A stretch of 64,000 bases of DNA, from positions 3,844,001 to 3,908,000 of the forward strand of contig LT549889.1 in NCBI GenBank assembly GCA_900078775.1, in the 5' to 3' direction. A program made the position numbers and the translations under genes. Source of the stretch: Mycolicibacterium aurum. GTDB lineage: Bacteria; Actinomycetota; Actinomycetes; Mycobacteriales; Mycobacteriaceae. Below, piece after piece: positions 23,944 to 31,843 of this stretch (the stretch's first letter is position 1; each line of letters begins with the position of its first letter). The notes beneath the pieces were generated by a model. The model did not search any database, was not told where the DNA came from, and was given only the letters and a program-made list of their open reading frames with translations.

Positions 23944-23962
23944 AGTGGTCTGCGTCACCACT
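23944..23962. promoter_or_regulatory. Inverted repeat just ahead of the aldehyde dehydrogenase
   Basis: AGTGGT and ACCACT flank a seven-base centre, 14 bases upstream of the dehydrogenase start. It does not resemble the TTCTCATTTGAA boxes, so it may be a site for a second regulator or a structure in the 5' leader. Confidence 0.4.
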
Positions 23963-23965
23963 AAT

Positions 23966-24101
23966 TTCGAATGGGTATTTCCCGGCCTGCCATTCTCATT
24001 TGAACCACCTCGGTGATTCTCATTTGGGCGCCGGGAAAGAGCAGTTGACGGCGACGCCGGACACTTTCTCGCCACGCGTGGACGCGGAATTCTCATTTGA
24101 A
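23966..24101. promoter_or_regulatory. Cluster of TTCTCATTTGAA boxes between aldehyde dehydrogenase and permease genes
   Basis: Exact copies lie at 23993-24004 and 24090-24101; TTCTCATTTGGG at 24017-24028 matches 10 of 12; a weak inverted copy (TTCGAATGGGTA, 9 of 12) lies at 23966-23977. The space separates the divergent dehydrogenase and permease/iclR promoters. The boxes near 24000 are well placed for the dehydrogenase and the one at 24090 for the permease/iclR operon. Autoregulation by the IclR protein is the simplest reading. Confidence 0.75.
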
Positions 24102-24163
24102 CTTTTTCGATATTTTCCGGCGTCGCCGCACCGCGGCCCGACGCGATCGGCTACGTTGCGGAA

Positions 24164-25618
24164 ATGAACGGCATCAGGGGGGTGCGGGGCAGCTCGCCGG
24201 TCTCCGGTCTGCGACGCGGGCAGTTGTCCTTCGTCCAGGTGCTGGGCCAGTCGGTGTCGGCGGTGGCCCCGTCGGCGGTGATGGTGACGCTGCCCGCTCT
24301 GGTGCTGCCGGCCGCCGGGCAGCTGACCCTGCCGGTGTTCGTGGTCACCGCGCTGCTGATGGCCGCGGTCGGTTACTGCGTCACCCAGTTCTCCACCCGG
24401 ATGGTGGCGGTCAGCGGGGTGTACAGCTACACGGTCAAGGGGCTGGGCCCGGTGCCCGGTATCGCGGCCGGCTGGTCGGTGGTGATCGGGTACACCGGCG
24501 CGGCGATGGCCAGCACGCTCGGCGCCGCCAGTTATCTGACCGCGCTGCTGGGCCGTCTCGGGGTGCCCGACAACCATGTCACCACAACGCTGTTGGCGAT
24601 TCTGGTCGGCGCAGTGGCGCTGACTTTGATGGTGCGCGGTATCCGGCTGTCCGCGCGCACCATGCTGGTCATCGAGGTGTTCGCGATCGTCGCCGCCTCG
24701 GCCGTACTGATCATCGCGTTCACCGGTTCGCTGGGCGGCGGGCACGATCCCCCCGAACCCGCTGGTGTCGAGACACATTCGGCGCTGGGCTTCGCGCTGC
24801 TGCTGGCCATCACCTCCTACGTGGGCTTCGAGAGTGCGGGCACCGTCGCGCGGGAGGCGCAGCGCCCGTTCGTCACCGTCACGCGGGCGATCCGCTGGTC
24901 GCCGCTGGCGCTCGGGGTGCTGTACACGTTCGCCGCGGCAATGCAGTCGGTGGGCGGCATCCAGGCCGGGATCGGGTCGATTCCGGTGGTGCTGATGCCC
25001 GAATCGGCGGGGGCGGCGTCGACCGCGCTGTCCATCGTGATGGAACTCGGCATCACCGCATCCTGGTTCGCCTGTGTGATCGGGTCGACGACGGCCCTGT
25101 CGCGCACCCTGTTCGCGATGGGCCGCGAGGGTGTGGTGCCGCAGCGGATCGGCTTGGCACACCCGGTGTTCCGGACCCCGCACATCGCGCTGTACGCCAC
25201 CGTCCCGCTGATCGTCGCGGTGCCGGTCTGCTATCTGCTGCTCGCCGGATCCACCCGGGAGGCGCTCGTCGGCCTGCTCGCGCTCTCCGCGCACGGCTAC
25301 ATCGGGGCGTACCTGTTGGTGTGTCTGGCGACGCCGGCCTTCCTGCGCCGGATCGGGGAACTCACCGCGGCACCGTTGGCGGTGGGCCTGGCCGCCGCGG
25401 CCATGATGGTCGCGATCATCGGGTGGGCCGCGCTGACCGTGGAATCCCCGGTCTGGATCGCCACCGCCGTCTACGCTGGTTTGTTGGCAACGGGTTTCGT
25501 GGTTTTCGCCGTCCGCCGTCGCGCAATCCCCGATCTGGCCCAACGGGTCGGCGTGTTCGACGAGACCGTCGCCGGTGACGTGTTCGCCGAATACAACCCG
25601 TGGGAGGTGCGCCGATGA
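24164..25618 (+). CDS. Second APC-superfamily permease
   Basis: 484 residues with about twelve spans: it opens with LRRGQLSFVQVLGQSVSAVA and has TSYVGFESAGTVAREAQRP as the loop after span 6 and ALSRTLFAMGREGVVP, a conserved permease segment. It likely imports an amine or amino acid, or exports a product of the pathway. Its last four bases overlap the iclR start (ATGA), so it is coupled to the regulator. It diverges from the aldehyde dehydrogenase. It is only distantly similar to the other permease in this cluster, so the two may have different cargos. Confidence 0.88.
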   Translation: MNGIRGVRGSSPVSGLRRGQLSFVQVLGQSVSAVAPSAVMVTLPALVLPAAGQLTLPVFVVTALLMAAVGYCVTQFSTRMVAVSGVYSYTVKGLGPVPGIAAGWSVVIGYTGAAMASTLGAASYLTALLGRLGVPDNHVTTTLLAILVGAVALTLMVRGIRLSARTMLVIEVFAIVAASAVLIIAFTGSLGGGHDPPEPAGVETHSALGFALLLAITSYVGFESAGTVAREAQRPFVTVTRAIRWSPLALGVLYTFAAAMQSVGGIQAGIGSIPVVLMPESAGAASTALSIVMELGITASWFACVIGSTTALSRTLFAMGREGVVPQRIGLAHPVFRTPHIALYATVPLIVAVPVCYLLLAGSTREALVGLLALSAHGYIGAYLLVCLATPAFLRRIGELTAAPLAVGLAAAAMMVAIIGWAALTVESPVWIATAVYAGLLATGFVVFAVRRRAIPDLAQRVGVFDETVAGDVFAEYNPWEVRR

Positions 25619-26367
25619 GCCCGGCGGACGGCGCGCTCTCGGGCCGCCAGCCCAAGGCGGTGCAGAGCGCGCTGCAGGTGCTGGAGGCCGTGGCGCTGGC
25701 GGGTGCCGGGGTGACGGCCAAGGAGATCGCCGAGCGGCTGTCGATGCCGTCGGCGACCACCTACCGGCTGCTGAATCTGCTTGTCGCCGATGGCTATGTG
25801 GTCCGGCTGCCGGACCTGTCCGGGTTCTCCCTCGGCCCGCGGATGGGTGTGCTCATCGATGCGGCGGTGACGCCGAACGTGTGCACCGCGGCCCGCGATC
25901 AGCTGGCCGACCTGCGATTGTCGGTGCGGTTCGGGGTGCACCTGTTCTACTTCACCAACACCTCGGTGCGCCTTGCCGATTCGGACAGCGAGTATCCGCC
26001 GCCGGCGGACGAGTCGGTGCTCAACCACCATCTGCACGCCTGTGCGGTCGGCAAGCTGCTGCTGGCCGAGAAGAGCGAGGTCGACACCCTGCTCACGTTC
26101 CCGCTGCGGGGGTTGACCGGCCGCACCGTTACGTCGAGAACTCTTCTGCTGCAACAGCTCGACGAGGTGCGTGCGCAGGCCACGGCCAACCAGACCGAGG
26201 AGTTGCGGGAGGGCACCGCGTGTGTGGCGGTGCCGGTCCGTTCGCCGGCCGGGGCGCTGGTGGCCGCGATCGCGATGTCCGGCCGGGCAGAGCAGGATCA
26301 GTTGCTGGCCAAGCAGATTCCGGTGCTGCGCGAGTACGCGGAGAAGCTCAGCCCGCTGCTGGCCTGA
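25615..26367 (+). CDS. IclR-family transcriptional regulator
   Basis: A 250-residue regulator with an N-terminal winged helix (about 10-70; AKEIAERLSMPSATTYRLLN as the helix-turn-helix) and the IclR effector domain (about 85-250; HHLHACAVGKLLLAE, then EELREGTACVAVPVRSPAG). ATG 25615 overlaps the permease stop. The protein is the obvious candidate to bind the TTCTCATTTGAA boxes in the two intergenic regions of this cluster. The effector is likely an amine or a catabolite of it. Whether it represses or activates is not evident; the box next to its own operon suggests autoregulation. Confidence 0.9.
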   Translation: MSPADGALSGRQPKAVQSALQVLEAVALAGAGVTAKEIAERLSMPSATTYRLLNLLVADGYVVRLPDLSGFSLGPRMGVLIDAAVTPNVCTAARDQLADLRLSVRFGVHLFYFTNTSVRLADSDSEYPPPADESVLNHHLHACAVGKLLLAEKSEVDTLLTFPLRGLTGRTVTSRTLLLQQLDEVRAQATANQTEELREGTACVAVPVRSPAGALVAAIAMSGRAEQDQLLAKQIPVLREYAEKLSPLLA

Positions 26368-26376
26368 GGCCCGGGT

Positions 26377-27984
26377 TCACAGACCCAGGATACGAACGCT
26401 CTTCTCACGCATCTCGACCTTGCGGATCTTGCCGGTCACCGTCATCGGGAACTCGTCGACCAGGTGCACGTAGCGCGGGATCTTGTAGTGCGCGAGCTTG
26501 CCGGTGGCGAACTCGCGGATGGCCTCGGCATCCAGCGGTTCGGCGTCGGGCTTCATCTTGATCCAGACACAGATCTCTTCGCCGTACTTGGCGTCCGGCA
26601 CACCGATGACCTGTGCGTCCTCGATACCCGGGTGCGCGTACAGGAATTCCTCGATCTCGCGCGGGTAGACGTTCTCCCCGCCGCGGATCACCATGTCCTT
26701 GATCCGGCCGACGATGGTGCAGTAGCCGTCCTCGCGCATCACCGCCAGATCCCCGGTGTGCATCCAGCCGTCGGCGTCGATGGCCTCGGCGGTCTTCTCC
26801 GGGTCGTCCCAATAACCGAGCATCACCGAGTAGCCGCGGGTGCAGAACTCACCGGGTTGCCCGCGCTCGACGATGTCCCCGGTCTCCGGGTCGATGATCT
26901 TGACCTCGACGTGCGGGTGCGCCCGGCCGATGGTGGCGGTGCGGCGTTCCAGATCGTCGTCGTGCAGGGTCTGACACGACACCGGCGAGGTCTCGGTCAT
27001 GCCGTAGCAGATCGCGACCTCGGCCATGTGCATCTCGTTGACGCAGCGCTTCATCACCTCGATCGGGCAGACCGCGCCGGCCATGATGCCGGTCCGCAGG
27101 CTGGACAGGTCACGGTCGGCGAAGCTCGGATGGTTCTGCATGGCGATGAACATGGTCGGCACCCCGTACACGCCGGTGCAGCGTTCGGCCTCAACGGTTT
27201 CCAGCGTGATACCGGGTTCGAAGCCGGGCGCCGGGATCACCATGGTGACGCCGTGGGTGGTGCAGCCCAGGTTGCCCATCACCATGCCGAAGCAATGGTA
27301 GAAGGGCACCGGGATGCACAGCCGGTCGCCGGGTTTGAGGTTGATGCCCTCGGTGACGAAGAACCCGTTGTTCAGGATGTTGCGGTGCGACAGCGTCGCA
27401 CCCTTGGGGAATCCCGTTGTGCCCGAGGTGTACTGGATGTTGATCGGGTCGGTGTTGGACAGGCTGTCCATCCGCTCGCGCAGCCGTTCGTCCGGCACGG
27501 CGGCGGCGCGCAGCGCGGTCCAGTCCGCGGTGCCGAGGAAGATCACCTCGGTCAGCGTCGGCGCCTCGGAGCGCACCTGCTCGACCATCTGCACGTAGTC
27601 GGAGGTCTTGAACGCGGTGGCCGAGATGAGCATCCGCACCCCGGATTGGTTGAGCACGTAGCCCAGTTCGTGGGTGCGGTAGGCCGGGTTGATGTTGACC
27701 AGGATGGCACCGATCTTCGCGGTCGCATACTGCACGATGGCCCACTCCGCGCAGTTGGGCGACCAGATGCCCACCCGGTCGCCCTTGGCGATCCCGCGAC
27801 CGATCAATCCCCTTGCCAACAGGTCGATCTCGTCGTTGAGCTCGCGGTAGGTCCAGCGCAGACCCTGCGCCACATCGACCAGCGCTTCGACGTCGGGGTG
27901 CGCGGCCGCGGTGCGTTCGAAATTCGCCCCGATGGTCTCTTCGAGGATCGGCGAATCGGTGGGTCCGGCGTCGTAGCTCTGCAT
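26377..27984 (-). CDS. AMP-binding fatty-acid--CoA ligase (FadD35-like)
   Basis: A 535-residue ANL-superfamily enzyme that activates a carboxylic acid to its CoA thioester through an acyl-adenylate. Motifs are YTSGTTGFPKGATLSH (P-loop), YGMTETSP, GWMHTGDLA and the C-terminal lysine in PMTVTGKIRKVEMRE. The ATG at 27984 forms TGATG with the upstream ligase gene's stop; a GTG three bases earlier is also possible. The resemblance to FadD35 is from general motif recollection and is not certain. With the second ligase it forms a two-gene operon. Confidence 0.85.
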   Translation of the reverse strand: MQSYDAGPTDSPILEETIGANFERTAAAHPDVEALVDVAQGLRWTYRELNDEIDLLARGLIGRGIAKGDRVGIWSPNCAEWAIVQYATAKIGAILVNINPAYRTHELGYVLNQSGVRMLISATAFKTSDYVQMVEQVRSEAPTLTEVIFLGTADWTALRAAAVPDERLRERMDSLSNTDPINIQYTSGTTGFPKGATLSHRNILNNGFFVTEGINLKPGDRLCIPVPFYHCFGMVMGNLGCTTHGVTMVIPAPGFEPGITLETVEAERCTGVYGVPTMFIAMQNHPSFADRDLSSLRTGIMAGAVCPIEVMKRCVNEMHMAEVAICYGMTETSPVSCQTLHDDDLERRTATIGRAHPHVEVKIIDPETGDIVERGQPGEFCTRGYSVMLGYWDDPEKTAEAIDADGWMHTGDLAVMREDGYCTIVGRIKDMVIRGGENVYPREIEEFLYAHPGIEDAQVIGVPDAKYGEEICVWIKMKPDAEPLDAEAIREFATGKLAHYKIPRYVHLVDEFPMTVTGKIRKVEMREKSVRILGL

Positions 27985-29672
27985 CACATCACCAGATCCT
28001 CGTATCGGTACTCCGTCTTGATCGGGCTCCCCGCCGCATGGGCCTCATCCTCGCGCTTACGCAGTTCGACGCGCCGGATCTTTCCGGAAATCGTCTTGGG
28101 CAGTTCGAAGAACTCGACCCGGCGCACCTTGAGGTAGGGCGCCAGGTGATCGCGGGAGTACTCCAGGATCGACTTGGCGGTGTCCGCGTCGGCCTGCCAG
28201 CCGGCGGCCAGCGCCACGTAGGCCTTCGGTACCGCCAGTCGGGTGTCGTCGGGCTGGGGCACCACCGCGGCCTCGATGACCGCCGGGTGCTCGATGAGCA
28301 CGCTCTCCAATTCGAAGGGCGACACCTTGTAGTCGCTGGACTTGAACACGTCGTCGGTGCGGCCGATGTAGGTGATGTAGCCGTCCTCATCGCGGCTGGC
28401 GACGTCGCCGGTGTGGTAGTAGCCACCTGCCATCACCGCGGCGTTGCGCTTCGGGTCGCCCAGGTAACCGGTCATCAGGTTCAGCGGCCGATGGGTGAGG
28501 TCCAGGCAGATCTCACCCTCGTCGGCCACGTCCCCGGTCAGCGGGTCGACCAGCACCACCGGCACCCCGGGCATCGGTCGGCCCATCGACCCGGCCTTCA
28601 CCGGCTGTCCGGGGGTGTTGCCGATCTGCAGGGTGGTCTCGGTCTGCCCGAAGCCGTCCCGGATGGTCAGACCCCAGGCCTTTTCGACTGCGCTGATGAC
28701 CTCCGGGTTCAGCGGTTCACCGGCGCCCAGGATCTCGCGCAGCCCCTCCGGCCTTTCGCCGAGGTCGGCCTGGATGAGCATCCGCCACACCGTCGGCGGG
28801 GCGCAGAAGGTGTTCACCTTGGCGCGATGCAGCTGCTCCAGCAGGGCCGCGGCGTCGAAGCGGGCGTAGTTGTAGACGAAGATGGTCGCCTCGGCGATCC
28901 ACGGGGTGAAGAAGCAGCTCCAGGCGTGCTTGGCCCAGCCCGGGGAGCTGATGGCCAGGTGCACGTCGCCGGGGGTGACACCGATCCAGGCCATGGTGGA
29001 CAGATGCCCGACCGGGTAGGAGACCTGGGAGTGTTCGACGAGCTTGGGCTTGCTGGTGGTGCCGGAGGTGAAGTACACCAGCAGCGGGTCGCCGACCTCG
29101 GTGACGGTCTGGAACGGGCCGGCGGAGGTGACGTCGTAGGCGTCGGCATAGCGGTGCCAGCCGTCCGCCTCGCCGATCGCGATGCGGGTGAACTCGGCGT
29201 CGATGCCCTCGAACTTGCCGGCATCGGCGGCATTGGCGATGACGAAGCCGGCCCCGCCGCGCTCGATCCGGTCGGCCAGGTCGGCGGTGCCCAGCGCGCC
29301 GGTGGTCGGCATGACCACCGCGCCCAGCTTGGCCACGGCCAGCATGGACTCCCACAGTTCGACCTGGTTGCCGAGCATCAGGATGACGCGGTCGCCCTTG
29401 CGCACGCCGAGGCTCTGCAGCCAGGTGGCGACGAGGTCGGAGCGCTGCGCCATCTCAGCGAAGCTGACCTTGGTCTCGCTGCCGTCCTGCTCGACGATCC
29501 ACAGGGCGGGCCGGTCGTTGTCCTTGGCGATGACGTCGAACCAGTCGATGGCCCAGTTGAAGGATCCGGTGATGGCGGGCCAGCGGAAGGTGGCCACGGC
29601 TTTGTCGTAATCGCTGATCACGTCCACGAGCTGATCCCGGGCGTCGCGATAGAGATCTGTGTTGCTGCTCAT
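27984..29672 (-). CDS. AMP-binding acyl-CoA synthetase (medium-chain/benzoate-like group)
   Basis: A 562-residue ANL enzyme. The P-loop is YFTSGTTSKPKLVEHS, followed by SSPGWAKHAW (found in the acetyl/medium-chain acyl-CoA synthetase branch), DGFGQTETTLQIG, GYYHTGDVA and the lysine in PKTISGKIRRVEL. The AKHAW segment separates it from the neighbouring FadD-type ligase, so the two probably use different acids. It diverges from the LuxR-type regulator gene with about 60 bases between the starts, which suggests control by that regulator. Confidence 0.87.
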   Translation of the reverse strand: MSSNTDLYRDARDQLVDVISDYDKAVATFRWPAITGSFNWAIDWFDVIAKDNDRPALWIVEQDGSETKVSFAEMAQRSDLVATWLQSLGVRKGDRVILMLGNQVELWESMLAVAKLGAVVMPTTGALGTADLADRIERGGAGFVIANAADAGKFEGIDAEFTRIAIGEADGWHRYADAYDVTSAGPFQTVTEVGDPLLVYFTSGTTSKPKLVEHSQVSYPVGHLSTMAWIGVTPGDVHLAISSPGWAKHAWSCFFTPWIAEATIFVYNYARFDAAALLEQLHRAKVNTFCAPPTVWRMLIQADLGERPEGLREILGAGEPLNPEVISAVEKAWGLTIRDGFGQTETTLQIGNTPGQPVKAGSMGRPMPGVPVVLVDPLTGDVADEGEICLDLTHRPLNLMTGYLGDPKRNAAVMAGGYYHTGDVASRDEDGYITYIGRTDDVFKSSDYKVSPFELESVLIEHPAVIEAAVVPQPDDTRLAVPKAYVALAAGWQADADTAKSILEYSRDHLAPYLKVRRVEFFELPKTISGKIRRVELRKREDEAHAAGSPIKTEYRYEDLVM

Positions 29673-29731
29673 GGCGACTAGGATCTAGGTCACACCGACC
29701 CGCCCGCTACCCCCGAAAGAGGGGAACACCC

Positions 29732-30546
29732 GTGCCAGCCCTGCTGAGACCCCGCGACACCGACGCCGTGCGTGCCGAGTTGCGCCGGGTGTCCGCCGAA
29801 GCGCGGGTACCGGTGCTGTTCGGCGGTGAGGTCCAGGGTGACGTGCTGCTGCTGAGCGAGTTCGTCGGCACCCGGACCGGGATGCTGCGTGGGCTGGCGG
29901 TGCGGCCCCGCTCCGGGCTCGGCGGGGCCAGCATGATCGCCGGTCGACCGCTGTCGGTGTCCGACTACCGCAACGCCTCGACCATCACCCACGACTACGA
30001 CGCCCCGGTGCTCACCGAGGGCATCCGCTCGGTGCTCGCGGTGCCGGTGATGGTCGACGGTCTCCCCCGCGCCATGCTCTACGGCGCCTACCGGTCGGGG
30101 CGCCGTTCGGCGGGCGGGCCTCGGACCTGATGGTGTCCTCCGCGCACCGGCTGGCCGAGGAGATGCGCATCCGCGACGAGGTCGACCGCCGGCTGCAGCT
30201 GCGGGAGGCGCAGCAGACCGGTACCGCCAACCCGGAGGCCGTCCGGGAGGTGTACGCCGGGCTGCGCACGTTGGCTTCTCGCGTTGATTCCGATACCGGC
30301 GCCGAGCTGAACCGGCTGGCCGATCTGCTATCCACGCCGACCGACGAAGACCTGGGTCTGACGCCCCGGGAGCTCGACGTGCTGTCCCAGATCGCGCTGG
30401 GCTGCAGCAATGCCGAAGCCGCGCAGCGGCTTTCGCTCAAACCCGAGACGGTGAAGAGCTATCTGCGCAGCGCGGCAGCCAAGTTGGGTACGCACGGCCG
30501 GCACGAGGCGGTGTCGAAGGCGCGTAAGGCGCGGTTGATTCCTTGA
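29732..30546 (+). pseudogene. LuxR/GAF-type transcriptional regulator, one frameshift
   Basis: The N-terminal GAF-like part (EARVPVLFGGEVQGD ... IRSVLAVPVMVDGLPRAMLYG) runs in one frame to a TGA at 30128. The C-terminal part (MVSSAHRLAEEMRIRDEVDR, then the LuxR helix-turn-helix LTPRELDVLSQIALGCSNAE) continues one frame away. One extra G in the GGGG run at 30097-30100 would read YRSGAPFGGRASDLMVSS and restore about 271 residues. A TGATG at 30128-30132 could also let the halves be made as two coupled proteins. The gene diverges from the acyl-CoA ligase operon and probably regulates it. Confidence 0.8.
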
Positions 30547-30561
30547 GTTCTTCTCGACCCA

Positions 30562-31779
30562 TCAGGATCGCTTACTTCTCGGCCGCACGGGCGGAACCTT
30601 CAATGCAGGCACTGCTCGGCGCATGAACTTGTCGAAGTGCGGGACAGTGAAGGCCGCGTACCCGTGGCTCGGCGTGTACAGCAAGCCCTTTTCGATCAGA
30701 GTCGAACGCGTGGGAGCACACTGTTGCGACGACCGACTGAGTAACCGGGCTACATCACCCGCCAACTGCGGCTCTGGGCCCAGCTCAGCCATTGCCCGCA
30801 AATACGCTTGCTCCAGTTCTGTCGCGCGGTCCAGCCTCACCCTGAAGAAACTGCTGTCGAGTTTCTCTTCATAGACCTGCTGAGCACTACGCACATCGGC
30901 GCGGGTGATGCGGTTTCCAGAAGCTAACGGCCACACCGCGTATCCGAGCTCTTGAATGAAGTACGGATACCTTCCAGTCGCCTCAGCCGCAAGTTCGAGC
31001 GCCTCATCCTCGAAAACCACGCCTTCCTGATCAGCAGGTTCACGAAGCGCGGCATACGCGTCATCCTCTGCGAGGATTCCGATCTCAGGGAACTTGAAGA
31101 GCCGCTCCGCATATGACTTAGCCTCACCCGCTAGTTCAGCAATTTGCGGGAGCCCAGCCCCAACCATCGTTATGGGTAACTGGAACTGCACTGTTCGATG
31201 GATAGCGGCCACGACCGCCTCCAGTTGCTCACGCGCGAGGAACTGAATCTCATCGAGCAAGAGAACGACGCCGGTGTCATGATCCTGGGCGGCTTCGCCT
31301 ACCGCAACGAACAACTCCGAAAGGTCCATCACGAGGTCGCCGGAATCGGCCACCCCTTCGGCCATCTCTGTATCGAGCCCGGCCGTGATACGACCGTCGG
31401 GATCGATGGCGACCGTGAAGGACTTGATGACACCAGCAAGCCGCCTGGCCTTGTCGCCCCAGCGAGCTTTGGGGGAGATACGCAGGAGGGCAGAGCGACA
31501 CTCGCGAGCCAACTGTCGCCGAAAGTCATCGTTATCATGCTTACTGACCTCAATGTCCACAGTCGCCCACTTTCGCGCAGTCGCCTTCTTGTGGAACTCC
31601 CGCAACAACACAGTCTTACCAACGCCGCGTAGGCCGGTGATGATCATCGACTGTTCGGTCCGCCCCTTTTCCAGCCTCGCTAGAAGCAGGTCGAATGACC
31701 GCTGCTGATCGTCGCGACCGACAACCAGCGGCGGCGTGGCACCCGCGTTGGGGGTGTAGGGGTTGTCAAGCGGATCCAT
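30562..31779 (-). CDS. AAA-type ATPase, unknown role, lower GC than neighbours
   Basis: A 405-residue P-loop ATPase with Walker A GLRGVGKTVL near residue 50, Walker B GVVLLLDEIQ, a sensor-like ITMVGAGLPQI, and a winged-helix-like C-terminus (ARLLSRSSQQCAPTRSTLIE). The layout resembles the Orc1/Cdc6-like or STAND ATPases often carried by mobile DNA. Its base use is visibly less GC-rich, and the leader is AT-rich, which suggests horizontal gain. It has no partner gene: it converges with the LuxR gene and is followed by none. No defence or replication role can be assigned. Confidence 0.75.
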   Translation of the reverse strand: MDPLDNPYTPNAGATPPLVVGRDDQQRSFDLLLARLEKGRTEQSMIITGLRGVGKTVLLREFHKKATARKWATVDIEVSKHDNDDFRRQLARECRSALLRISPKARWGDKARRLAGVIKSFTVAIDPDGRITAGLDTEMAEGVADSGDLVMDLSELFVAVGEAAQDHDTGVVLLLDEIQFLAREQLEAVVAAIHRTVQFQLPITMVGAGLPQIAELAGEAKSYAERLFKFPEIGILAEDDAYAALREPADQEGVVFEDEALELAAEATGRYPYFIQELGYAVWPLASGNRITRADVRSAQQVYEEKLDSSFFRVRLDRATELEQAYLRAMAELGPEPQLAGDVARLLSRSSQQCAPTRSTLIEKGLLYTPSHGYAAFTVPHFDKFMRRAVPALKVPPVRPRSKRS

Positions 31780-31786
31780 AGCAATA

Positions 31787-31792
31787 GTTATA
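31787..31792 (-). promoter_or_regulatory. Candidate -10 element (TATAAC), leaderless AAA ATPase transcript
   Basis: On the coding strand TATAAC is followed by seven bases (TATTGCT) and the ATG of the AAA ATPase gene. This spacing would place the transcript start at or next to the ATG, as in leaderless mycobacterial mRNAs. The surrounding 31780-31835 is strongly AT-rich. Confidence 0.5.
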
Positions 31793-31843
31793 GCGGTTTA
31801 TTGAAAACAAATAAATCAAAGTAAACGTACAAACGTCCGCGGC

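Noticed and set aside
29706..29731. Short inverted repeat CCCCC-GAAAGA-GGGG ahead of the LuxR gene
   Set aside because: It includes the likely ribosome binding site (GAAAGAGGGG), and the short G/C arms are expected by chance in this base composition.
30562..31779. AAA ATPase as an anti-phage or replication gene
   Set aside because: No partner, nuclease, toxin or mobile element is nearby; only the ATPase motifs can be supported.
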